Origin: Pantoea anthophila
GTDB taxonomy: Bacteria; Pseudomonadota; Gammaproteobacteria; Enterobacterales; Enterobacteriaceae
NCBI RefSeq assembly: GCF_006494375.1
Contig: NZ_VHIZ01000019.1
Location: forward strand, 62,001-126,000
Direction of reading: 5' to 3'
DNA: 64,000 bases
Below are positions 1 to 9,446 of the stretch, in pieces (position 1 is the first letter of the stretch; every line of letters starts with the position of its first letter). Both the position numbers and the translations under genes were made by a program. The notes under the pieces were generated by a model. That model made no database searches. It was not told the origin of the DNA and was given only the letters and a program-made list of their open reading frames with translations.

Positions 1-132
1 AGTGATACGGTGAAAGCCCGCATCGTCGACAAAGAGCTGAGTAACCATTACGTCCAGCGAGGCAATCGCCGTAAAGTGCGCTCGCAGCTGGCCATCTATG
101 ATTACATCAAGAAACTGGAACAACCTGACTAA
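1..132 (+). CDS. ppk: Polyphosphate kinase, C-terminal end (partial)
   Basis: The window opens inside a reading frame whose last 43 codons end at TAA 130-132, with the C-terminus [12 protein letters not shown]. This matches the end of enterobacterial polyphosphate kinase (Ppk1), which makes inorganic polyphosphate from ATP. The identification rests mainly on position: ppx starts 5 bp downstream, as in the ppk-ppx operon of E. coli, and the short fragment agrees with it. No catalytic residues are present in this piece. Confidence 0.85.
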   Translation, partial: SDTVKARIVDKELSNHYVQRGNRRKVRSQLAIYDYIKKLEQPD

Positions 133-137
133 ATCCT

Positions 138-1664
138 ATGCCAATTTCTCATAAAAGTACGCCTAAACCCCAGGAGTTTGCGGCGATTGACCTGGGCTCG
201 AACAGTTTCCATATGGTGATTGCGCGGGTCGTCGACGGTGCGATGCAGGTGCTGGGTCGCCTGAAGCAGCGCGTCCATCTGGCTGACGGGCTGGATGCTC
301 AGCACAAACTCAGCGAAGAGGCGATGGAGCGCGGCTTAGCCTGTCTGGCGCTGTTCGCCGAGCGCCTGCAGGGGTTCAGCCCGAGCAACGTGACGATTGT
401 CGGCACCCATACGCTGCGTGAGGCGGTAAACGCCGAAACCTTCCTGCAGCGGGCGGCTGAGGTAATCCCCTACCCGATCGAGGTGATTTCAGGTCATGAA
501 GAAGCGCGCCTGATCTTTATGGGCGTGGAGCATACGCAGCCGGAAAAAGGCCGCAAGCTGGTGATCGACATCGGCGGCGGCTCAACCGAGCTGGTGATTG
601 GCGAGGATTTTGAACCGCAGCTGGTTGAGAGCCGCCGCATGGGCTGCGTCAGTTTCGCCCAGCTCTATTTCCCTAAGGGGGAAATAAGCCGTGAAAACTT
701 CCGTCGTGCCCGTTTAGCGGCCGCGCAGAAGCTGGAAACGCTGGCGTGGCAGTATCGTCTGCATGGCTGGAAATATGCGCTGGGGGCGTCCGGAACCATC
801 AAAGCCGCCTGTGAAGTGCTGCAGGCGATGGATGAGAAAGAGAAGCTGATCACCCCTGAGCGTCTCGACAAGCTCTATGACGAGGTGATGAAGCATAAAT
901 CCTTTGCGGCACTGAGCCTGCCGGGCCTCTCTGAAGAGCGCAAAAACGTCTTCGTGCCGGGACTGGCAATTCTCTGTGGCGTCTTTGATGCGCTGGCGAT
1001 CCGCGAGCTGCGCCTCTCTGACGGTGCGCTGCGTGAAGGCGTGCTCTATGAGATGGAAGGCCGCTTCCGCCATCAGGATATTCGCAGCCGCACTGCACAG
1101 AGTCTGGCGAATCACTACGCCATCGACAGCGATCAGGCGCGACGCGTACTTGACACCACCGAGCAGCTTTATGTGCAGTGGAGCGAGCAGAATCCTAAGC
1201 TGGCCAATCCGCAACTGGCTGCGCTGCTGAAGTGGGCGGCCATGCTGCATGAAGTGGGCCTGACCATTAACCATAGCGCGCTGCAGCGCCATTCCGCCTA
1301 CATCCTGCAAAACACCAACCTGCCCGGTTTCAATCAGGATCAGCAGATGCTGCTGGCTGCGCTGGTCAGATTCCATCGCAAAGCGATTAAACTCGATGAG
1401 CTGCCGCGCGTCACGCTGTTCAAGAAAAAGCAGTTTATCCCGCTGATTTTCCTGCTGCGCCTGGGTACGCTGCTCAATAATCAGCGCCAGGCCACGACGC
1501 GCCCGGATGCGTTAAGCCTGAAGTGTGATGACGGCCACTGGACGCTGACCTTCCCGGCAGGCTATTTCAGTCAGAACAACCTGGTTCAGCTCGATCTCGA
1601 ACGTGAGCAGGTTTACTGGAATGACGTGACGGGATGGAAACTGATCCTTAAAGAAGAAGCCTGA
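138..1664 (+). CDS. ppx: Exopolyphosphatase
   Basis: A 508-residue protein of the Ppx/GppA phosphatase family, which removes terminal phosphates from long-chain polyphosphate. The N-terminal half has the actin-like ATPase fold signatures, [15 protein letters not shown] near residues 15-29 and [12 protein letters not shown] near 143-154. The C-terminal half is the helical HD-like domain typical of the long form. Length is close to E. coli Ppx (513). It follows ppk by 5 bp, so kinase and phosphatase are co-transcribed. A compact GC-rich hairpin with a T-run follows the stop codon and should end the operon. Confidence 0.97.
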   Translation: MPISHKSTPKPQEFAAIDLGSNSFHMVIARVVDGAMQVLGRLKQRVHLADGLDAQHKLSEEAMERGLACLALFAERLQGFSPSNVTIVGTHTLREAVNAETFLQRAAEVIPYPIEVISGHEEARLIFMGVEHTQPEKGRKLVIDIGGGSTELVIGEDFEPQLVESRRMGCVSFAQLYFPKGEISRENFRRARLAAAQKLETLAWQYRLHGWKYALGASGTIKAACEVLQAMDEKEKLITPERLDKLYDEVMKHKSFAALSLPGLSEERKNVFVPGLAILCGVFDALAIRELRLSDGALREGVLYEMEGRFRHQDIRSRTAQSLANHYAIDSDQARRVLDTTEQLYVQWSEQNPKLANPQLAALLKWAAMLHEVGLTINHSALQRHSAYILQNTNLPGFNQDQQMLLAALVRFHRKAIKLDELPRVTLFKKKQFIPLIFLLRLGTLLNNQRQATTRPDALSLKCDDGHWTLTFPAGYFSQNNLVQLDLEREQVYWNDVTGWKLILKEEA

Positions 1665-1670
1665 CCTTAC

Positions 1671-1689
1671 GGGCGCCTGGCGCCCTTTT
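1671..1689 (+). terminator. Rho-independent terminator after ppx
   Basis: The stem GGGCGC-CTG-GCGCCC at 1671-1685 is followed directly by TTTT at 1686-1689, six bases after the ppx stop. The tehB start lies only 10 bp further on. Confidence 0.75.
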
Positions 1690-1699
1690 AACTGAACTG

Positions 1700-2320
1700 A
1701 TGACTATGACACAACCAACCACACTGCTTTCAGGCGCAAACTACTTCGTCGAAACCTATGGCCTGACTCCGCCTCACTCTGAAGTGGTTGCGGCTCTGCC
1801 CCAGCTCACCGTCGGCAAGGCGCTGGATCTTGGCTGTGGCGTGGGCCGTAACACGCTGTTTCTGAATCAGCAGGGATTTGACGTAACGGCGTGGGATCAC
1901 AATCCACAAAGTCTGGCGCGCCTGCAGGAGATTGTGACGCAGGAAAACCTCAGCGGTATCCACACCGCGCAGCATGACCTGAACACGACGCGCTTCAATG
2001 GCGGCTATGACTTTGTGCTGTCGACCGTGGTGATGATGTTTCTGCAGCCGCAGACCATTCCACAGCTGATTGCGGACATGCAGGCCTGCACGGTGAAATA
2101 TGGCTTTAACCTGATTGTCGCGGCGATGAACACGGACGATATGCCCTGCCCGGCTGATTTCTCTTTTGCGTTTAAATCGGGTGAACTCAGTCACTACTAT
2201 CGCAACTGGCACATCGTGAAGTACAACGAGCATCCCGGCCAGCTGCACCGTAAAGATGAAAACGGCCAGCGCATCACCTGCCGCTTTGCCACGCTGCTGG
2301 CGCAGAAAGCGAGTTACTGA
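1700..2320 (+). CDS. tehB: Tellurite methyltransferase TehB-like protein
   Basis: A 206-residue class I SAM-dependent methyltransferase. The SAM-binding loop LDLGCGVGRNTL is near residues 43-54, and the YDFVLSTVVMMFL and LIVAAMNTDDMPCP segments match the TehB family closely over the whole length. TehB methylates tellurite and other soft-metal oxyanions or nucleophiles in the cytoplasm. The usual partner, the membrane protein TehA, is absent here, so this is an orphan tehB. It occupies roughly the place of yfgF in E. coli. The start is uncertain: ATG at 1700 or in-frame ATG at 1706, neither with a convincing ribosome binding site. There is almost no room for a promoter between the ppx terminator and this start. 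Confidence 0.9.
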   Translation: MTMTQPTTLLSGANYFVETYGLTPPHSEVVAALPQLTVGKALDLGCGVGRNTLFLNQQGFDVTAWDHNPQSLARLQEIVTQENLSGIHTAQHDLNTTRFNGGYDFVLSTVVMMFLQPQTIPQLIADMQACTVKYGFNLIVAAMNTDDMPCPADFSFAFKSGELSHYYRNWHIVKYNEHPGQLHRKDENGQRITCRFATLLAQKASY

Positions 2321-2421
2321 TCATTATCTGCTGTTTTTTTCAACAGCGATTGATTTCATCGGGCGACTGTGACTAAATATTGCAATCGCCCCGATGAGGG
2401 TCACTACAGGAACCACCCCGC

Positions 2422-2607
2422 GTGAACAGCGCTATTTCTCCCCGAAGACGTCAGAAAACCGGCACCATGACCCGCATCGTGTTGCTGATCAGTTTTATCA
2501 TTCTCTTTAGTCGCCTGATTTTCATCCTGCCTGCTGCCTTCGAACATCATCAGCAACAGAAAGCGACGCCTGGACCGGTTACAGTGACATCAGGCGATAC
2601 CCGCTAA
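2422..2607 (+). CDS. yfgG: YfgG family small membrane protein
   Basis: A 61-residue protein starting at GTG. It has a basic N-terminus and one hydrophobic segment at about residues 17-36, including MTRIVLLISFIILFSRLIF. This matches E. coli YfgG, which also lies just downstream of the ppx region and has been linked to nickel and cobalt tolerance. An in-frame ATG at codon 16 (MTRIV) is an alternative start. A hairpin with a T-run follows the gene. Homology and position make the family call firm; the function is taken from the family and is not visible in the sequence. Confidence 0.85.
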   Translation: MNSAISPRRRQKTGTMTRIVLLISFIILFSRLIFILPAAFEHHQQQKATPGPVTVTSGDTR

Positions 2608-2643
2608 CGCACAGTCCCCTTCTGAACTGAATTTAAAACGTTA

Positions 2644-2666
2644 TCCGACCGATCGGACGCTTTTTT
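2644..2666 (+). terminator. Likely terminator after yfgG
   Basis: A short stem TCCGA...TCGGA at 2644-2657 is followed by CGC and six T at 2661-2666, 37 bp after the yfgG stop. The stem is only 5 bp, so strength is uncertain. Confidence 0.5.
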
Positions 2667-2730
2667 GCATCCCTTTTTCAGGCGAAACGCTACACTTCGT
2701 GCTGGTGCTTTCAGACTAAAGGGATCCAAT

Positions 2731-4164
2731 GTGTCTGCCTCTCACTCTCAACATTTAAGTGAAACCCGTCATCGCATTCTGACGCTGCTGCTCAATGAAC
2801 ACGATCTGGTTGATGCCCTGCTGGAGAAATCCGGCGATCGCCCGCCTGAACAGCAACGTGAAAATGCGGCCCAGCGTGAAGCGCTGGAACAGGATATTCT
2901 TCAGCTGCATGCCGCTGACCTTGCCGATATTCTCGAAGCCCTGCCGGAAGAGGAGCGCCAGGCGCTGTGGCGGCTGGTGCCAAACGAGCGGCGCGGTCAC
3001 GTGCTGGTTGAAGCGTCAGAAACGGTCTGGGCCAGCCTCACGGAGGAGATGAGCGACCGCGATATCCTGCGCGCCATCCAGCCGCTGGATATCGACGATC
3101 AGGTCTGGCTGGCGCGCTATCTGCCGCGTGACCTGACCGGACGCCTGCTGGCCACCGTGGAACCTGGCCTGCGCGCCCGGATGCTCAGCATGGTGCAGTT
3201 TGACCGCGACCGCGTCGCCAGGGTGATGGATTTCAACATCCTGACGGTGCGAGAAGATGTCACGCTGGCGACGGTGCAGCGTTTCCTGCGCAAGCGCAAA
3301 AGTATGCCGGGCGGCACCGATAAACTCTTCATCACGAATAAAGATAATCAGCTGCTGGGTGAACTGCTGCTGACCGATATCCTGCTGAATAAGCCCAAAA
3401 CGCTGGTGAGCGAGGTGATGAACGCACGCCCTACCACCTTCCAGCTTAATGACAAGGCTGAAGACGCCGCCAGCGCCTTTGAACGTTATAACCTCATCTC
3501 TGCCGCCGTTACCGATGCAAAAGGCAAACTGATTGGCCGTGTGAGCATTGAAGATATCATCGACCTGGTCAACGCCGAAAACGAAAGCAATATCCGTAAG
3601 ATGGGCGGTATCAGTCAGGAAGAGGATGTCTTTGCCCCGGTGCATAAGTCTGTCCGTAAACGCTGGGCCTGGCTGGCGATCAACCTCTGTACCGCCTTTG
3701 TTGCCTCACGCGTTATCGGGCTGTTTGAAGGGACCATTTCGCAAATCGTCGCCCTCGCGACACTGATGCCAATTGTGGCCGGGATCGGCGGCAATACCGG
3801 TAACCAGACGATCACCATGATTGTGCGCGCACTGGCGCTGCATCAGGTGGAGCCGGGTAACTTCTCGTTTCTGATTGTCCGTGAACTGGGCGTGGCACTG
3901 ATCAACGGCCTCTTCTGGGGCGGCATCATGGGCGGCATCACCTGGCTGATGTATGACAATATGGCGCTGGGCGGCGTCATGATGCTGGCCATGGCGCTTA
4001 ATCTGCTGCTGGCGGCGCTGATGGGCGTGCTGGTACCGCTGGTGATGACCAGACTGAAGCGCGATCCGGCCGTCGGCTCCAGCGTTCTGATTACCGCCAT
4101 CACCGACACCGGCGGATTCTTTATCTTCCTGGGACTGGCGACGCTGTTTCTGACCACGCACTGA
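2731..4164 (+). CDS. mgtE: MgtE-family magnesium channel/transporter
   Basis: A 477-residue MgtE protein starting at GTG 2731, with ribosome binding site AAAGGGA at 2718-2724. An upstream TTG at 2665 in frame would add 22 residues but lacks such a site. Domains in order: the helical cytosolic MgtE_N domain (to about residue 130), a pair of CBS domains (about 140-265), and a C-terminal block of five membrane segments with the conserved motif MPIVAGIGGNTGNQ. The cytosolic domains of this family sense Mg2+ and gate the pore. E. coli K-12 has no mgtE, so the gene is accessory relative to that map. It converges with the next gene with only 3 bp between stops. Confidence 0.95.
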   Translation: MSASHSQHLSETRHRILTLLLNEHDLVDALLEKSGDRPPEQQRENAAQREALEQDILQLHAADLADILEALPEEERQALWRLVPNERRGHVLVEASETVWASLTEEMSDRDILRAIQPLDIDDQVWLARYLPRDLTGRLLATVEPGLRARMLSMVQFDRDRVARVMDFNILTVREDVTLATVQRFLRKRKSMPGGTDKLFITNKDNQLLGELLLTDILLNKPKTLVSEVMNARPTTFQLNDKAEDAASAFERYNLISAAVTDAKGKLIGRVSIEDIIDLVNAENESNIRKMGGISQEEDVFAPVHKSVRKRWAWLAINLCTAFVASRVIGLFEGTISQIVALATLMPIVAGIGGNTGNQTITMIVRALALHQVEPGNFSFLIVRELGVALINGLFWGGIMGGITWLMYDNMALGGVMMLAMALNLLLAALMGVLVPLVMTRLKRDPAVGSSVLITAITDTGGFFIFLGLATLFLTTH

Positions 4165-4167
4165 CCC

Positions 4168-4665
4168 TCAGGCGTGCAGACCGTAGCGTTGCAGTGACCC
4201 GCTGAGATTACGCTGGCGCGTCACCTGGGCCAGTTCCCGGGTCGCCTCCGGCAGCGCATAGTTACCGCGCTGGTTCAGCCACTCCAGCACATCCGCCAGG
4301 TGCCAGATGGCGGTTTTGCCGTCATGCACCGGCAGCGGAAATGGCGGGCGGTGGCTGAGCATCAGCTTGCGCATGTTCTGGCGCGACATGCCGATCAGCT
4401 CGGCTACATCAGTCAGTCCCACAAAGTCAGGCGCCGCTTCCACCAGCGTGGCACCCGGTATCGCGCGCAGGACCGCCGCTTCTGCCTCTGCCAGTGCCTC
4501 CGTCGCGGAGCCTGACTCCCGGGTAAACTCCAGTGCGATTCGCCCTGGCATCCCCAGACCGATCAGCGCATCGTCACAGCCGGCTGCGGCCAGCACTTCC
4601 ATCATCTCATCTGCCGGCGCATGCCCTTCCGGCAGGCTGAACCGTAATGTAAAACAATATTCCAT
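4168..4665 (-). CDS. Small helix-turn-helix transcriptional regulator (function unknown)
   Basis: A 165-residue protein. ATG 4665 has a clear ribosome binding site (AAGGAGAGG) about 5 bases upstream, so I prefer it to the longer frame from 4728. The N-terminal half is an alpha/beta region of unknown role. Near residues 97-150 is an AlpA/MerR-like winged DNA-binding domain (LTDVAELIGMSRQNMRKLM ... WHLADVLEWL), suggesting a DNA-binding protein. A perfect 7-2-7 inverted repeat lies 49 bp upstream at 4714-4729, a plausible operator for self-control. I do not recognise a named homologue, and its targets cannot be told from the context. Confidence 0.7.
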   Translation of the reverse strand: MEYCFTLRFSLPEGHAPADEMMEVLAAAGCDDALIGLGMPGRIALEFTRESGSATEALAEAEAAVLRAIPGATLVEAAPDFVGLTDVAELIGMSRQNMRKLMLSHRPPFPLPVHDGKTAIWHLADVLEWLNQRGNYALPEATRELAQVTRQRNLSGSLQRYGLHA

Positions 4666-4713
4666 ATGCCTCTCCTTATGCACGTCTTCCCTATCCTCCT
4701 GTCGGATTAATAA

Positions 4714-4729
4714 GTTGTCAACTGACAAC
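4714..4729. promoter_or_regulatory. Perfect inverted repeat upstream of the HTH gene
   Basis: GTTGTCA-AC-TGACAAC is a perfect 7-bp inverted repeat with a 2-bp spacer. On the minus strand it contains TTGACA, usable as a -35 box for the HTH regulator, although no good -10 lies at the right distance. An autorepressor operator is inferred from position only. Confidence 0.45.
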
Positions 4730-4867
4730 CATAAAAAATATTGTTGTACGGCTGAGGATGCGCAGACTTTTTCACACAGTAAAACGGTCAGGATCTAAAC
4801 TGGAAAACGTTACGCAAAAAATGTCAGCGCGATGCTGGCAGCAATCACGACTCACGACGGAGAGAAT

Positions 4868-5047
4868 ATGTTTAAAGCAGAGGATTTTGTTCAGTCGAAA
4901 ACCGGTGGCCCTAAAATGCAGGTATTGCGCGTTGAAGGTAACACCCTGTATTGCGCACGGGTGGATGATGCGACCAAAAAAGAGATTGAAGTGAAGGCAG
5001 AGAGCGTCAACCTCTATCACGAAGAGGGCGATTTTGGCGTGTGCTGA
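4868..5047 (+). CDS. YodC-like DUF2158 family protein
   Basis: A 59-residue protein starting at ATG 4868 after the ribosome binding site GGAGAG. The sequence begins MFKAEDFVQSKTGGPKMQV and ends YHEEGDFGVC. The 'vqlKsGGPkM' start followed by a Cys-containing strand and a short charged stretch is typical of the DUF2158/YodC family, small SH3-like cytosolic proteins of unknown function. The longer frame from 4832 lacks a ribosome binding site and is not supported. A GC-rich hairpin follows the stop, between this gene and the convergent DUF3750 gene. Confidence 0.8.
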   Translation: MFKAEDFVQSKTGGPKMQVLRVEGNTLYCARVDDATKKEIEVKAESVNLYHEEGDFGVC

Positions 5048-5055
5048 GGCAAACC

Positions 5056-5073
5056 GGCCCCGTTAGCGGGGCC
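5056..5073. terminator. Hairpin between convergent genes
   Basis: GGCCCCG-TTAG-CGGGGCC forms a 7-bp perfect stem between the stops of the YodC-like gene and the DUF3750 gene. Neither side has a strong T-run, so efficiency as an intrinsic terminator is doubtful. Confidence 0.4.
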
Positions 5074-5079
5074 AGACGA

Positions 5080-5853
5080 TCAGGGCTTATCCTGCTGCAG
5101 GTTGTCGTTACCCAACCCGCCAATAAACGGCAACCGCAGGCGGAACGGGGTAAAGTCGAGGCCCATGTTCAGACCCAGCAGATTCACTTCGAACCCCTCT
5201 TCCGCTCCCAGCGTGACGCCCGCCACACCCAGAACCGATACCTGCAGCCCTCGCCCGGATGGCGGCAGCCCGACCGGACGCCACAGTGGCCGGTAATCTT
5301 TGCCCAGGGCATTGGCAGGCAAATCGAGTTTTAAGGCCGGGACTTCGCGACCAATGTGCGCCAGGAAAGTATTGCTGTTGGGCCCCGGCCACGCGTGATA
5401 GGTCGTCGGCCAGGGATAGGATTGAATAGCCGCTTCAATCTGCGGGATCATCGCTTCTGCCTCGGGTCCGCGATGGTTCACCAGCAGCCGCGGTTTTGCA
5501 CCATACCAGTAGCCATCGGGAAGATTGGTATTGTGACGCACTTTATCGCCACTGCCCCAGCTGATCACTTCATAGCGATTGTAGTGCGTTTCACCGGCAC
5601 GTTTGAAGATGATCCAGGGATGCACCGCGACCCGCCCTTTCCAGCCATAGGTGGGCGCGGCATAGACCTGTACGATAGCCAGATTAGCGAAGGCGCGCGG
5701 GTCGGGCGCAATACCGGCTGAATCGCGTCGCGCCGACCACCAGCCGCCCCGCTCTGCGCTTTCGCTGTGACGGGTCGCCTGGGCGATACTGGCTCCCAGA
5801 GAGAGCAGCAATACGACAACAAAAAACAGGCTGAACACTTTGAGTGAGAGCAT
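5080..5853 (-). CDS. DUF3750 domain-containing membrane-anchored protein
   Basis: A 257-residue protein. I chose ATG 5853 because it is followed at once by a hydrophobic segment (LSLKVFSLFFVVVLLLSLGA, about residues 2-21) and preceded by CAGGAA. The longer frame adds 35 Arg-rich residues with no ribosome binding site. The body has the DUF3750 pattern: a VQVYAAPTYGWKGRVAVHPW strand region, then RYEVISWG and YPWPTTYHAWPGPNSNTF, which contains His and Asn residues often conserved in this family. The likely location is the periplasmic face of the inner membrane. Function is unknown; the conserved His/Pro-rich motif hints at an enzyme or ligand-binding fold, but that is inference. Confidence 0.75.
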   Translation of the reverse strand: MLSLKVFSLFFVVVLLLSLGASIAQATRHSESAERGGWWSARRDSAGIAPDPRAFANLAIVQVYAAPTYGWKGRVAVHPWIIFKRAGETHYNRYEVISWGSGDKVRHNTNLPDGYWYGAKPRLLVNHRGPEAEAMIPQIEAAIQSYPWPTTYHAWPGPNSNTFLAHIGREVPALKLDLPANALGKDYRPLWRPVGLPPSGRGLQVSVLGVAGVTLGAEEGFEVNLLGLNMGLDFTPFRLRLPFIGGLGNDNLQQDKP

Positions 5854-6101
5854 GACAACATTCCTGGTGGCGTCAGAATCAGGAAACGCCTGGAGAGAAG
5901 GCAGTTTCCGTAAGCGGCGGCTTTGAGATATGGATAATCGGTAAAAGCGGCGAGTCAAAAGCGGGCGTCAGACAGGAAACCCGACGTGCTTTTGCTGACC
6001 AGCAGAATAGCGCAATTTGCGGCAAAGTGAACAGAAAATCGCCAGGTTCGGGTGCGGATGTGCTGAAAGGTTAAAACGGCGGATCGGCGTGCAGTCAGGG
6101 C

Positions 6102-6129
6102 AGAAAAAAGCCCGCTGAGAAGCGGGCTT
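6102..6129 (-). terminator. Rho-independent terminator after guaA
   Basis: On the minus strand, AAGCCCGCT-TCTC-AGCGGGCTT is followed by TTTT, giving a 9-bp stem 34 bp after the guaA stop. It is placed and oriented to end the guaBA transcript. Confidence 0.85.
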
Positions 6130-6162
6130 GAACCTCGTCAGGGTTAACCGGCTACAGGCCGG

Positions 6163-7743
6163 TTATTCCCACTCAATCGTCGCCGGTGGCTTACCGCTGA
6201 TGTCATACACCACGCGGGAGATCCCGTTGATTTCATTGATGATGCGGTTAGAGACGCGGCCCAGGAAATCATACGGCAGATGCGCCCAGTGAGCGGTCAT
6301 AAAGTCGATGGTTTCCACCGCGCGCAGTGAAACCACCCAGTCATATTTACGGCCATCGCCCATCACACCGACCGAGCGAACCGGCAGGAAGACGGTGAAC
6401 GCCTGGCTGACTTTGTTGTAGAGATCCGCTTTGTGCAGCTCTTCGATGAAGATAGCATCGGCACGACGCAGCAGATCGCAATACTCTTTCTTCACTTCGC
6501 CCAGCACGCGTACGCCCAAGCCCGGGCCAGGGAACGGATGGCGGAACAGCATGTCGTACGGCAGGCCCAGCTCCAGACCAATCTTACGCACTTCGTCTTT
6601 GAACAGCTCTTTCAGCGGCTCAACCAGGCCCATCTTCATCTCTTTCGGCAGGCCGCCAACGTTGTGGTGCGACTTGATGACGTGCGCTTTACCGGTGGCT
6701 GATGCCGCCGACTCAATCACGTCCGGATAGATAGTGCCCTGCGCCAGCCACTTAACGTCTTCCAGCTTCAGCGCTTCTTCGTCAAACACTTCCACAAAGA
6801 CGCGACCAATGGTTTTACGCTTGGCTTCAGGTTCGTCAATACCCGCCAGTGCGTCCAGGAAACGCTGCTCAGCCGGGACATGGACGATGTTGAGACCAAA
6901 GTGATCGCCAAACATATCCATCACCTGCTGCGCTTCGTTCAGGCGCAGCAGACCGTTATCCACAAACACGCAGGTCAGACGGTCGCCAATGGCACGGTGC
7001 AGCAGCATCGCCGTTACCGATGAATCCACACCGCCAGACAGACCGAGGATAACTTTGTCATTTCCTACCTGCTCACGCAGACGTTCTACCGCATCTTCGA
7101 TGATTTTGGCTGGCGTCCACAGGGCTTCACATTCACAAATATCGATGATGAAGCGCTCAAGCATCCGCAGGCCCTGACGGGTATGGGTCACTTCCGGGTG
7201 GAACTGCACGCCGTAGAAACGCTTCTCTTCGTTCGCCATGATGGCAAACGGACAGGTTTCAGTGCTGGCAACGGTTACGAAGTCAGCCGGGATAGCGGTG
7301 ACTTTATCGCCGTGGCTCATCCAGACATCCAGCAGCGGTTTACCGGCCGCGCTGATCGCATCTTCGATGTCGCGAACCAGAGCGCTTGGCGTGGTCACTT
7401 CAACCTGCGCATAACCGAACTCGCGTTCGTTTGAACCGGCAACGGCGCCGCCCAGCTGCATCGCCATGGTCTGCATACCGTAGCAGACGCCCAGGACCGG
7501 CACGCCAGCATTAAAGACATATTCCGGCGCTCGCGGGCTGTTCAGTTCGGTGGTGCTCTCCGGGCCACCGGAAAGGATGATGCCGCTTGGGTTGAACTGG
7601 CGAATCTGCTCTTCGCTCACATCCCATGCCCAGAGTTCACAGTAAACGCCAAGCTCGCGCACGCGGCGTGCCACCAGCTGAGTATATTGCGAGCCGAAAT
7701 CGAGAATCAGAATGCGATGCTTATGGATATTTTCCGTCGTCAT
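6163..7743 (-). CDS. guaA: GMP synthase (glutamine-hydrolysing)
   Basis: A 526-residue GMP synthetase that aminates XMP to GMP using glutamine and ATP, the last step of guanine nucleotide synthesis. The N-terminal class I glutamine amidotransferase domain has the nucleophile Cys87 in GVCYGMQ and the His-Glu pair in [11 protein letters not shown]. The synthetase domain has the PP-loop [11 protein letters not shown] near residue 233, and the C-terminal dimerisation domain ends in PPATIEWE. Length matches the 525 residues of E. coli. It is second in the guaBA operon, 68 bp after guaB. Confidence 0.99.
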   Translation of the reverse strand: MTTENIHKHRILILDFGSQYTQLVARRVRELGVYCELWAWDVSEEQIRQFNPSGIILSGGPESTTELNSPRAPEYVFNAGVPVLGVCYGMQTMAMQLGGAVAGSNEREFGYAQVEVTTPSALVRDIEDAISAAGKPLLDVWMSHGDKVTAIPADFVTVASTETCPFAIMANEEKRFYGVQFHPEVTHTRQGLRMLERFIIDICECEALWTPAKIIEDAVERLREQVGNDKVILGLSGGVDSSVTAMLLHRAIGDRLTCVFVDNGLLRLNEAQQVMDMFGDHFGLNIVHVPAEQRFLDALAGIDEPEAKRKTIGRVFVEVFDEEALKLEDVKWLAQGTIYPDVIESAASATGKAHVIKSHHNVGGLPKEMKMGLVEPLKELFKDEVRKIGLELGLPYDMLFRHPFPGPGLGVRVLGEVKKEYCDLLRRADAIFIEELHKADLYNKVSQAFTVFLPVRSVGVMGDGRKYDWVVSLRAVETIDFMTAHWAHLPYDFLGRVSNRIINEINGISRVVYDISGKPPATIEWE

Positions 7744-7780
7744 TGAGGGGGTTCCAGAACGGTGACTTAATAAATAAAAG

Positions 7781-7800
7781 CGCCCGGCTTAAGCCGGGCG
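7781..7800 (-). terminator. Hairpin between guaB and guaA
   Basis: CGCCCGGCTTAAGCCGGGCG is a perfect 20-bp palindrome, 11 bp after the guaB stop. On the minus strand it is followed by CTTTTATTTATT, so it looks like an intrinsic terminator inside the operon. It may reduce guaA relative to guaB or stabilise the guaB end of the mRNA. The function is inferred. Confidence 0.55.
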
Positions 7801-7811
7801 GGAAATCGGAA

Positions 7812-9278
7812 TTACGAGCCCATACGGTAGTTCGGTGACTCTTTAGTGATGGTCACATCATGTACGTGACTCTCATTGATGCCAGCGCCGCTGATGCGGA
7901 CAAACTCCGCTTTAGTGCGCAGGTCATCAATGGTCGGGCAACCGGTCAGGCCCATGCAAGAACGCAGTCCACCCATCTGCTGATGGACGATCTCTTTCAG
8001 ACGGCCTTTATAAGCCACACGGCCTTCGATGCCTTCCGGCACCAGTTTGTCTGCGGCGTTATCGGTCTGGAAGTAACGGTCTGAAGAGCCTTTGGACATC
8101 GCGCCCAGTGACCCCATGCCGCGATAGGATTTGAATGCACGACCCTGGTAGAGTTCGATCTCGCCCGGAGACTCTTCGGTGCCCGCCAGCATTGAACCCA
8201 CCATGACACAGGAGGCTCCCGCCGCGATCGCTTTTGCGATATCACCGGAGAAACGGATACCGCCATCGGCGATGACCGGAATACCGGTGCCTTCCAGTGC
8301 GGTTACAGCGTCAGAGACGGCGGTGATCTGCGGAACACCGACACCGGTGACGATACGGGTAGTACAGATAGAGCCAGGGCCGATACCGACTTTGACCGCG
8401 CTGACGCCGGCCTCAACCAGTGCCAGTGCGCCGGCACCGGTAGCGACGTTACCGCCGACAATTTCGAGGTCCGGATATTTAGCACGGGTTTCACGGATAC
8501 GGGAGAGCACGCCTTCAGAGTGACCGTGAGAGGAGTCAATCAGCAGCACGTCAACGCCCGCAGCAACCAGCGCATCGATACGCTCTTCGTTGCCTGCACC
8601 GGCACCGACAGCGGCACCCACACGCAGACGGCCCTGCGCATCTTTACAGGCGTTAGGCTTACGTTCGGCTTTCTGGAAGTCTTTAACGGTGATCATGCCC
8701 AGCAGATGGAAGCTGTCATCCACGACCAGCGCTTTCTCTACGCGTTTTTCATGCATTTTGTGCAGCACGACATCACGCGCTTCACCCTCTTTCACCGTCA
8801 CCAGACGATCTTTCGGGGTCATGACCGCAGAAACAGGCTGAGAGAGATCGGTCACAAAGCGCACGTCACGACCGGTGATGATCCCGACCAGCTCATTGTC
8901 GCGGTTAACTACCGGATAGCCTGCAAAGCCGTTGCGCTCGGTCAGCGCTTTGACGTCAGCCAGTGGGGTGGTCGGCAGTACGGTCTGCGGTTCAGTAACG
9001 ACGCCGCTCTCATGTTTCTTCACCTTGCGCACTTCGTCCGCCTGGCGTTCAATCGACATATTTTTATGGATGAAGCCAAGGCCGCCTTCCTGTGCCAGCG
9101 CAATTGCCAGACCCGCTTCGGTCACGGTGTCCATGGCAGCGGAAAGCATAGGAATGTTTAAACGGATGTTTTTGGTCAGCTGTGTGCTGAGATCGGCCGT
9201 ATTAGGCAGGACGGTGGAGTGAGCAGGAACGAGCAGAACGTCGTCAAAAGTGAGTGCTTCTTTAGCGATTCTTAACAT
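7812..9278 (-). CDS. guaB: IMP dehydrogenase
   Basis: A 488-residue IMP dehydrogenase that oxidises IMP to XMP with NAD+, the committed step to GMP. The catalytic barrel has the active-site loop [15 protein letters not shown] with the nucleophilic Cys near residue 305. A CBS-domain pair is inserted near residues 90-205 ([15 protein letters not shown] and following). Length and ends match E. coli GuaB. It leads the guaBA operon and diverges from xseA. A PurR-like box overlaps its promoter region, as expected for purine repression. Confidence 0.99.
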   Translation of the reverse strand: MLRIAKEALTFDDVLLVPAHSTVLPNTADLSTQLTKNIRLNIPMLSAAMDTVTEAGLAIALAQEGGLGFIHKNMSIERQADEVRKVKKHESGVVTEPQTVLPTTPLADVKALTERNGFAGYPVVNRDNELVGIITGRDVRFVTDLSQPVSAVMTPKDRLVTVKEGEARDVVLHKMHEKRVEKALVVDDSFHLLGMITVKDFQKAERKPNACKDAQGRLRVGAAVGAGAGNEERIDALVAAGVDVLLIDSSHGHSEGVLSRIRETRAKYPDLEIVGGNVATGAGALALVEAGVSAVKVGIGPGSICTTRIVTGVGVPQITAVSDAVTALEGTGIPVIADGGIRFSGDIAKAIAAGASCVMVGSMLAGTEESPGEIELYQGRAFKSYRGMGSLGAMSKGSSDRYFQTDNAADKLVPEGIEGRVAYKGRLKEIVHQQMGGLRSCMGLTGCPTIDDLRTKAEFVRISGAGINESHVHDVTITKESPNYRMGS

Positions 9279-9328
9279 GGCAATACTCCACCTCGGGTGA
9301 TTGAGATTAGATAAAATATTGCCGCGGC

Positions 9329-9354
9329 ATTATACAGGCCGTAATCGATTGCCT
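9329..9354 (-). promoter_or_regulatory. guaB promoter region with PurR-like box
   Basis: On the minus strand a perfect -10, TATAAT (9334-9329), lies 51 bp upstream of the guaB ATG. Just upstream, AGGCAATCGATTACGG (9354-9339) fits the PurR operator pattern ANGCAANCGNTTNCNT except at its last base. PurR control of guaBA is established in E. coli; its operation here is inferred from this match. Confidence 0.6.
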
Positions 9355-9446
9355 CCACTATTATTTACGAAAAACTCTTGATCCGCACTGACAGCCCTGT
9401 AGTATCGGTGAATTAACCTGCTGATTTGGAATTTGATCTTCGTCAC

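Noticed and set aside
2665-2730. TTG-initiated N-terminal extension of mgtE
   Set aside because: It lies in the T-run of the preceding terminator and has no ribosome binding site, whereas GTG 2731 has one.
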